Below, one piece after another: positions 55,647 through 64,000 of a stretch of DNA of 64,000 bases; position 1 is the stretch's first letter; the number at the start of each line of letters is the position of its first letter. This stretch comes from Brevipalpus yothersi (Eukaryota; Arthropoda; Arachnida; Trombidiformes; Tenuipalpidae). Both the position numbers and the translations under genes were made by a program. Below the pieces are notes generated by a model. It made no database searches. It was given only the letters and a program-made list of their open reading frames with translations, and was not told the DNA's origin. The stretch spans positions 65,385 through 129,384 of the forward strand of contig QZCP01000837.1 of NCBI GenBank assembly GCA_003956705.1. The letters are read 5' to 3'.

Positions 55647-58600
55647 AGTATTAACATTACTACCTCTGACATCAGTAGCCATTTAAGGTCCCACAATTCA
55701 TCTTATCCAACTTGTATTACGCTTGTAGACATTTTCATTCATACAAAATTTGTATGTTCACATATCAAAATGAATTACATTATTTTATTCATCCATCTAC
55801 AATAATTGATAAAGGACACTTCCGCTCTGTACTTTTGATCATTCATTACGGTACCATGGCTGGATTAGGGTTAATTATAAGTTCATTCTGTTGAGTTCAC
55901 CCACCGATGGGTTCGATTCACCGATTTATGTATAAACTTGGGGTGTTGATCATAATCGTACTAATATTAATTAACAGTGTCGTTCCAATACATTAATTTT
56001 ATTGATGCAAAGAATATTTCAACCTATACAGGTCTTGTATCCTGAGGTCGGATGATATTGAGGAAGTTTGTCCCGTTTCTCATATCAAATATCTGTCAAT
56101 TCACGGGATATATGAATTGTTGATCTTATTTGCCAGCTTATTCTCAGTCTTTGATCCTAGAAGGGTCAATTCTCTCTGAATCTCGATTCCGAAACGTTTG
56201 TCTACAAATTTTGGTCATTGGTGGAGATGTCCATGAGAATGCCTGGTTAGAATACAGTAATAATGATATGGTACGATTTCGAGGGACTGGCTATAACTAC
56301 TTAAGATGATAAGTGTAAGGAATTCTTGCTATCAACACCATGAGCCCCAATTCTATTGAGTTATTGGATTATTCCCAACGAAATGGACCAATAAATAAAC
56401 TTACCAACAAGAGAACTTTTCAACTTTGGCGAAAGAATAGACACTTCCCCTTAGTCGCTCAATACACTATTCGTTTACCCTGTCAAAGAATCTCGCTGCT
56501 TGACCAGGTAGCTAGGGTATATGAAGAAAATTCTATGGATTCTGATGATACTACACTGAATAGTCTCTGGTGAATTTGTTCTGCGAACGAGATCAATATT
56601 CTCTACCTACTTAACTTCTCTGAGATCCGATTGATCCATGTTTATGTGTTCACATGAAAGCAAATTATTATTATTTTTTTCTTCTCATCCAATAATCTGC
56701 TCATCATGTGTCCGGAAGCTATAAAATTTTGATATCAACAGCTAGCCGGCAGTAATAATACGCAAAAATCCATGAACTCTACGTCGCTGTCATACTAGGA
56801 ATAGAATCACTCGTTTCTATTAGGGAATTTCAGGAGAAAGTTCTCTTTTCAGAGCAGACAAAATTGTAAAACAAAAGATTTATTTGCATTCTATTGTAAA
56901 GCACTAACAACTCGAGAAAAGCGATTTTTTTGATCACATCAATTGAGAGAAAGATGGTATCAAAATAGAAGGACTAAATTTGAATCGAGTAGATCATTAT
57001 ATGGATGTAAAAAACTGAATCAAAATCTGCTCTGGAGGAAGATTCACCAGACTCTGGATGAGAGCATACATTTTTCAAACCATCAGTTTAGAGTGCATCG
57101 AGAACTCATCCACATAGTTCATGTAGTAACTATGGATTTATTTGAAATTTCTAGATTTCTGGAGACTTTTCATCATTGAGAGATGGCACAAATTTTCCAA
57201 AAAAGCAGGGAAAAGGAGTTCAAGCACCATAATTTCATTGAGTTTTTTGCTATGCTTTTCAATTAGCTGTGGAATATCGAAGAAGTTTGTAAGACTTTGT
57301 GGACATATTTTCGAGGAGGCATGAAACTTTCACTCCATATTCCCCTCTTCAACTCTAAAAACCGATGAGTACAGGTAGCAAAAGTTTTGATGCTCAAAAG
57401 ATGATTAGATTAATCATAACATCTTATACAGTCCTATTTTTACAGCGAATATAAGAGAAGTTCATGACTTCCTGAAACTTTTCAAGTGTATTCTGAAGCG
57501 GCCTTAAAATAGCGAAAAATTTTTGATATTTTGATTTCTATCAATTGATTCCAATTTTGATTCTATTCGAATTGATGTCGAGGGTAATGAAATGTAGAAG
57601 AAAAAATTCTTCTATTCATTCGTCTATAATCAGAACACTCTACCCCATATCCACTCTGAATGAAACAAAATTCTCCTCACCTTAGTGTTCGTTACCTTGC
57701 TGAACTTATTTCACCTGGGCTTGAGGCTATTTGGAATATTTCAGACGATAGTCATCACATGTTCTTGTCTGGAACATTATGGGTAGACAATTCTGGTGAA
57801 AAATGGGAAAAACTGGAAGGTGAATATAAATTCTGTATCTGTCTAGATTCATCATGTAGATGGCCTTTTAAATGAAGACTGTTCAGCAGCAAACAAATTT
57901 GCTAGACTTGACTGAAATCTCAAATATCTCAGAATAAAATAGTTGAGATGAAGGGCAATTTGACTGACACATAGTTTAATCAAGAAAATCACTACCAATA
58001 GATCAACTTCTGTTCGTTTTATTCAATTTACAATCAAAACGAGCCCCCTCACTGTGGGGCATTCAGCATATAATACCGCTATTCAGTAAATTTCACTAAA
58101 AAGAAGTTTAACATACGAAAATTAAGCTATAAGCATTGAAATAAGACACATTTGTGTTCAGGGGACAATTCAAGGCAAATGTGTAGGAGTGAATCGATTT
58201 AGCCTCTGGGTAGAATTCTGCTCTTATAGAAATTTGTGAATTTTTCAATAGATTAGAGTTGAATTATTTGCTCTTTGATGGCTCTTTGTTGTCATTTATT
58301 CAGTTTTTGCTCATATTTGATTGGAGTTTTATGAGAGAAATGGCTAAAATATTCAAATTAGTGCATATAATTCTTGTACAATAGCTAGAGAACGATAGAT
58401 AATGTATTCCAGAGCTCAAAATTGCTCATTTTTCTTCAAAAAAGTGGAACATTCATTTGAAAAATAGTTAGATCCATTTGATCAGCTGCCTCTATCAATT
58501 CTATCAAGTGAGTCTCTCAAAACAAAGCTAATGTTTGGGGCTAGATGTGAGGCTAGGAAATGATCAGGTTTGAATTGATCTGAAAATTGGATGATTTGAA

Positions 58601-60189
58601 GTTTTTTCTAGAGATTACCCATGATTTCTTACAATTCGTTTGCAATACTCAGTGAAGTTCAGATTTTGATTAAGTTTTGCGTGAAAAAAACTCGGAGAAT
58701 GCACCTCAGGACATTGAAATTCAGGGGCAATATTCCATTGATTCTCTTTGGAGAAACTTCTGTTATTTGAGTAAATTGTATCAAAAATTGCAAGAGTTTG
58801 GTTCTCCGATACAATTTTAGCCGTTAGGAATGTCAAATTCATTGGACAGACTGGAAAACGATGAGAAATATTAGACAGCTTTGTTTTTCAGACCTTATTC
58901 TTCTTGACATTCGTTTTTCAGCCTGGTTTGATTGAAAAACGGTTTTCGAAGCTAAGCGAACCCGTTCTGAGGTTTTTTATGAGTTGTGATACAAATTGAG
59001 ATAGAAAATCTCTATCACAAGACATTTTTATCAAAGTTTGCCCAGTAGTTCATAGAATTTGAGTTTATCTTATAAATTTCAATTTTTGATTTTCACAAGC
59101 AATCTCCTTAGGCACTGAACTCATCATGGTAGAGCCATCAGTTGAATTCAGATGGCTGTGAACTCAAGTTTTCTCTACTAATCAAGCTAAATTTGGTTGC
59201 AAAATTTTTGTCCTATCCAGGCAACCATAGAGAATTTCTCCAAGCTAAGATAAATCTTATTTAAGCAGTTGATTGCTCATCAACCAAGTGAACTTTGAAT
59301 ATCTCCCAACAACTTCTAAGTTCTTAACTGAAATGGCCAGTACTGTTTTGGTACTCGATGTCAGTTTTCGAGAAGAGGAACATTGTTTTTCTTGTTCCAG
59401 ATTTGAAATTTGATGCTTTAAAACTCTCAGTTTGGGTTCCTGGAATAGATCAACTTTGGCAGTTCTCAAAATTTCGATTTCACATTTGACTTTCAGAGTA
59501 TAATGTATCCTATATCCTTCCAAATATCACATGAGGCTAGACTCCATTGGGAGATATCTCTAACAAATTCATTAAAAATAAGAAAATGTGAGTTTCCTGG
59601 ATGAACAAATCTCAATGTCTCAATGTTTGAACATGAGGGATACCAATTTCCATGATAGATAAAAGACACATTAGCATGCATCCTAGATTTCGAAAGATGA
59701 GGAGAAATCCTTGTTCTAGGCTAGACTATCGTCAGTTTTTGTGGGAATATTTTGGATTGCTATCCATTTACACACAGAGATGAGACATGGTCAGTGACAT
59801 GAGAATATGATGATTCAAATGGGAATAAAATATTGTCCTGTCTATGTTTACTCAAAGAAATGATTGCAAAATAACGGTAAAACGAAATCCTGAACGTAAA
59901 GTGCTTGTGTCATTCTAGAATTCTCACCCAAAAAATTAGTTTTCCGAAGTGATGTTACTTACATTTAGTCTATTTCTGTGCAAAAATTCTTTTTCGGAGA
60001 AGGAATATGATCAAATGTCAAGAATTTTGCCACAAAATAGCTGAAGCTCAGATTCATGTACACAAAAGAAGTCATCGTTCTAAATGGATTTTTCCCCTTC
60101 AGATAAAAGAGTGAATTACACTAACTAGCCTACCAAATTAGGGTCTTACTTTTGATCCTCTTACAAATTGAATCTTTTCATCAGGAATT

Positions 60190-60191
<2 letters not shown>

Positions 60192-60262
<71 letters not shown>
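60192..60262. repeat. (CT)n microsatellite
   Basis: About 35 CT units, roughly 520 bases before the next gene start on its sense strand. Confidence 0.97.
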
Positions 60263-60265
<3 letters not shown>

Positions 60266-60779
60266 TTCTCATTTCCCTCCTTTATTATCATCAAAGTTAT
60301 CGGAGAATTCCTCAATCTAGTGCTGAAAATCCTATCGATAGGTTTATCAGTTCCATTACTACATCAATACAAAGTGTCCTTACTGATTACGCAATTGTGT
60401 TCAATGTCATCAGAACTCTCTCCTCTTTTTAGCCATAATATGAAGCAAAAGAGATGATCTTAGGTGCATGATTGCCATTTAGGTTGATAATTCTTTCCCT
60501 TTTCTTCTAAAAAGATCTCAAAAGACTCTGATTATAGCTTTGCATGAGAGTTAAGAATCTTCTATTGAAAACTTGCCTCAATCAACAAATTATTCGAATA
60601 TAGGTTATTTGCATTCTTTTCTCCGTTTTTCCATAGGTTATCAAGAATAAAACAGCGTTTTGTCCCAACTTACACCATCATCATCATCGTGAACTTTTAT
60701 CATTCATCTCTCTAGCATTTACACCTAGTATTCAAGCATTCACATACATACATATATTCATATACATATAGAGGAGAAA

Positions 60780-61832
60780 ATGTCCATAGAAAAAAGCATC
60801 CATAATCAAAATGTGATCCATTCATATAAAAGGTGGGAAGAATCATCTTCATCATGTAATCGGTGTTATAGTCCCATATCTGTGTTCTCAGTATCAATTC
60901 TATCGCAAATAATCTTGTTAATTTGTATTACATTACCCTGTTCGGAGAGTCATGCACCTCTTCATCATGTATATTATGGCCATCGAAATGTCAATAGCAA
61001 CACCAACAACAACAATCAAGGTGGAAATGCAAATGTAGCGGCCATCATTGCGGCTGCAAATTTGAATGGACATCATCATCGATCATCATCAATTCCATTT
61101 TCTTTTCATTCATCATCATATCCAATTTCTCGCACATCTGGTGATATACTTATGAATAGTTTGAACAGTATTGATCGTGGTTTCACTCCATCATGTCCAA
61201 AATTAAGATCACTATGGCTAGAATCTATCAATATTATGGAAAATATTCCACTCGCTGATTCTTTAGTCAAAAGTATGATCAAAAATAATCCTCTTCTGAT
61301 GGACATAATTTTAGAACGTTTAGAGCAACAGGCAGCTGATCGTGAAAAAGAGAATACTGGACGTATTGTGATGCAGAGTCCAGACGAAGACATCGAATCT
61401 AGTAGCTATTGGGATCTGAGTAATTCTCGTCCAGACAATACTCATCGCCGAGAGTCTTCATCATCTTCTTCCTCTCCAACGAATAATATTCCTGGTGACT
61501 TTGTGGAATTCCCTCTGCCTAGTAATTCGATTGGTGGAGTCTTCGGAAAGGTTTTGACAAGTCCAGATCAATCGGATAAACAGCAATCAAATGGTATATC
61601 TTCATCATCATTTTTATCCAAATCTTCGGGTTCTTCATCATCTCCATCTTCCTCATCATCTTCCTCTTCCTCACATTCACCCAAACACACTCGGATTTTG
61701 GGTGATTTTGGAAATGTTGTCGCTGATCAAAGCAATGAGATTCCTCGCATAGGTGATATTGGCTCATCCAAGAAAGATGAATTCCAGGGCACATGGCATG
61801 ATGCTCCGATTGATCTGAAGACTACTAACTAA
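60780..61832 (+). CDS. Ser-rich secreted or membrane-anchored protein of unknown function with SOD-like motif
   Basis: One frame of 350 aa. A hydrophobic segment at 37-53 (SVSILSQIILLICITL) followed by PCSESHAP looks like a late signal peptide or signal anchor. Then come Asn-, Ala- and His-rich stretches (70-115). A compact region at 136-190 (PSCPKLRSLWLESI..MIKNNPLLMDIILERL) has helical, ordered character. Long Ser runs (226-232, 282-300) follow. Near the end, residues 305-316 read RILGDFGNVVAD, resembling the zinc-loop motif RHxGDLGNxxAD of the two SOD genes in this window but with His80 replaced by Ile. No complete SOD domain is present. I do not recognise the protein. It could be one exon of a longer gene, but an AATAAA 75 bases past the stop supports this end. 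Confidence 0.6.
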   Translation: MSIEKSIHNQNVIHSYKRWEESSSSCNRCYSPISVFSVSILSQIILLICITLPCSESHAPLHHVYYGHRNVNSNTNNNNQGGNANVAAIIAAANLNGHHHRSSSIPFSFHSSSYPISRTSGDILMNSLNSIDRGFTPSCPKLRSLWLESINIMENIPLADSLVKSMIKNNPLLMDIILERLEQQAADREKENTGRIVMQSPDEDIESSSYWDLSNSRPDNTHRRESSSSSSSPTNNIPGDFVEFPLPSNSIGGVFGKVLTSPDQSDKQQSNGISSSSFLSKSSGSSSSPSSSSSSSSSHSPKHTRILGDFGNVVADQSNEIPRIGDIGSSKKDEFQGTWHDAPIDLKTTN

Positions 61833-61907
61833 CGATGATGATCAGCGATTCAGACACAGACATATGAAAGAGAAGTCACACATTTTCCATTGGAAAAATG
61901 AGAGAGA

Positions 61908-61913
61908 ATAAAT
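61908..61913 (+). terminator. Probable poly(A) signal
   Basis: AATAAA 75 bases after the stop codon of the gene at 60780. Confidence 0.5.
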
Positions 61914-61958
61914 CTTCTCTCTGTTTCAACACTTAACTATTCTGTTTCCCTCCTCCTA

Positions 61959-62110
<152 letters not shown>

Positions 62111-62539
62111 ATGCCAAAAATGTTTCCCACATCCTGTGGTGATTGACTATTCTCGATTGTCTTGTTTTCTAGCGGAACTCAATTTTCGTATCATTTTGGG
62201 TTGATTTTGACAGAAATCTCACATTTTTCTTTTTTTTCCTCTTCATCTCCATTCACCCACCCACAATTGCATTTTTCCACCCTCTTACACCGTAACCTCT
62301 TGACTTTAATGTGTACTTTTCGCCATCCTCGAACGGATTTTCAAGATTATCTGTCAACTGGTTCAATCAACATCATCATGTTCTTTACAAGATTCCCTAA
62401 TTAAAGTGACAATTTATATGACATGAGTTTTCGATGGAGCGACAGAGAAAGAGAAGGAGGAATGATGCGAGAGAGCAACAAATTCCTTTCCATGCTTTTA
62501 TTGCCACTATATTCCTCCCACTTGAAATTCTTTCAACTA

Positions 62540-62542
<3 letters not shown>

Positions 62543-62616
<74 letters not shown>
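62543..62616. repeat. (CT)n microsatellite
   Basis: About 37 CT units with one TT interruption near 62602. Confidence 0.96.
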
Positions 62617-62944
62617 GTGTAATTCTTTCATCCTCCTTCTCATCCTTTTGCTACAGAGGTGAGGTCATGGCTCACCTAGTAGAACAAGGGGAAGAGGAAT
62701 AGAAAGCAAAAAACGCATTTTCCTCTCATTGTTATCATCTTGTCAATGGCATCATGTAGAAACTTGATTAAAGGCATGTTTTGCGGTGTAGATTACCAGA
62801 ATCAATGTCTAAACGACTAGTTTTCTTTTCAACTTGCCGCTCTACACTACTGTACTTATCATCCTCTACTGTTAACTAATATTTGCCTTGTTTGGCGATC
62901 TGCAAATCATTCGAATACAATTCTCGTTGAATGAGTGAATAGTT

Positions 62945-62946
<2 letters not shown>

Positions 62947-62991
<45 letters not shown>
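62947..62991. repeat. (GA)n microsatellite
   Basis: About 22 AG units, 330 bases from a CT run of opposite sense at 62543. The two could pair in a transcript. Confidence 0.95.
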
Positions 62992-62994
<3 letters not shown>

Positions 62995-64000
62995 CTTCAT
63001 CAATATATTCTGACTAATAACTGGCAATTCGTTAAAGATTGGGCAACCAGTGAAATGAAGAGTGAAGAAAAGTAAATAATTCAACGAGTTCTGAGTAAGC
63101 GGGATAGATAATCATGTGTTCACTGACAAGGAGGTCAAATTCAACATAACAATTGGAAATAATGGGAATAGAGTTAATTAGTTGATACAAGAGTGATCGA
63201 ATGTTAATCAGACTCATGTTTTACAGAGGTCAACACTAAAGTTCAATATGATAGTGATTTTCTGATCCACACAAGATCAATTCTGTTTCGATTCACCACA
63301 TTTCAGGCTATGGAAATGAATGGGTGACAAATTGCCTTCAAGATCCAGAATTGCCATCAAATAGCCTGAGGTTTTTGTATACTCGATGATATTAACTAAT
63401 AATGACATTGGGATGAGTGAATAGTAAAATCATGGTACATTAATGTGTATATGCTCGTGTGAATCTGAATTGAAAAGCTTTGAATGATTAGCATCAGGAG
63501 TGGAAACAAGATTGACATCTGTATTGAGAATAATATGGATGCCCTCAATTCTTGCATTAGAGTATTACAGTTAATCTAGTGATTAACATTTTCTAATAAG
63601 TTCATTTCGATTTCCTCTTCCGTTTCAAGAAATATTGACATGATAAGATATTCTTCAGGAGAGTATCATTTGTATTTCTTTTCAACTTCAGTTTTATACT
63701 ATCTATCAGCATTTCATGACCGAAACATGATCGGTTTCAAAAGTCAGACTAAAATATAGACCATGGATGAGCACCTCTTACGTCTGGTGACATTTTCGTG
63801 CATATGATGATGAATAAGCTAGGTTGTAGAGAGAAGAAAAAATTCTTGTTTGACTTCTGAGCATTCCCAGGAAGTTTAGAAAAAAATCCCCAAATTCAAG
63901 TGTGTCGAGAAAAAATTATACCTTCTTTTTTGCTGCGAATATGTATAAGCATATAAAGCTCGGCGAAGAGTTATTATTATAGCTGAAGATGAGAAAGGCA

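Larger units (their letters stand above)
52403..60779. other. 8.4 kb region without a recognisable gene
   Basis: Only short open frames occur (up to ~130 codons), none with recognised motifs, plausible splice partners or supporting codon pattern. Candidate AATAAA sites occur at 52439 and 52800. CT microsatellites occur at 55611 and 60192. A diverged pseudogene or non-coding RNA could be missed. Confidence 0.55.

Noticed and set aside
55845..55915. tRNA-like stretch with a TGGCTGGATTAGG A-box look-alike and GGGTTCGATTC B-box look-alike
   Set aside because: The T-arm and acceptor stems do not pair, so no cloverleaf can be drawn.
52862..59681. Numerous 60-100 codon frames in the gene desert
   Set aside because: Length is expected by chance over 7 kb, and none has domain motifs or consistent splice signals.

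Overview
This is a eukaryotic nuclear window. It is AT-rich, has many short introns (about 60-230 bases) with ordinary GT-AG borders, and carries long GA/CT microsatellites. The gene set is animal: VPS13, a PHF21/BHC80-like PHD protein, a 12-exon transmembrane adenylyl cyclase, secreted Cu/Zn SODs, TP53INP/DOR, IleRS, carboxypeptidase E and a DEG/ENaC channel. My best guess is an arthropod, probably a chelicerate such as an acariform mite, from the compact genes, frequent CGA arginine codons, and Ser/Asn/His-rich insertions. That is inference only. All exon joins below were built by eye from splice consensus, reading phase and family alignment.

Layout. 1-4126 (+): C-terminal 1277 codons of VPS13 (A/C type), cut by the window edge. 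5021-7617 and 9081-12245 (+): two tandem PHF21A/B-like genes, with a decayed copy of the last VPS13 exon between them, which marks the duplicated unit. 13546-18444 (-): complete adenylyl cyclase, 1082 aa. 19890-20970 and 22087-24174 (+): two tandem secreted SOD-domain genes, one with all metal ligands and one that has lost key copper and active-site residues. 26486-34298 (-): TP53INP1/2-like autophagy adaptor whose C-terminal exon lies behind a 6.3 kb intron holding the assembly gap (349 N). 34.4-43.7 kb: gene-poor, full of GA/CT runs. 43724-46966 (+): intronless cytoplasmic isoleucyl-tRNA synthetase. 47375-49282 (+): five-exon carboxypeptidase E-like prohormone-processing enzyme. 51065-52402 (+): intronless DEG/ENaC-like channel. 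52.4-60.8 kb: no convincing gene. 60780-61832 (+): a secreted Ser-rich protein of unknown function with a short SOD-like motif near its C terminus.

The genes do not form a pathway. The notable biology is local gene birth and decay: the PHF21 pair (mosaic identity, intron loss, internal repeats and the VPS13 fossil), the SOD pair (conserved intron positions but one likely copper-deficient), and a strand bias of GA/CT microsatellites that follows the direction of the nearest transcription unit.

No CRISPR array, rRNA, convincing tRNA or intact transposon was seen.
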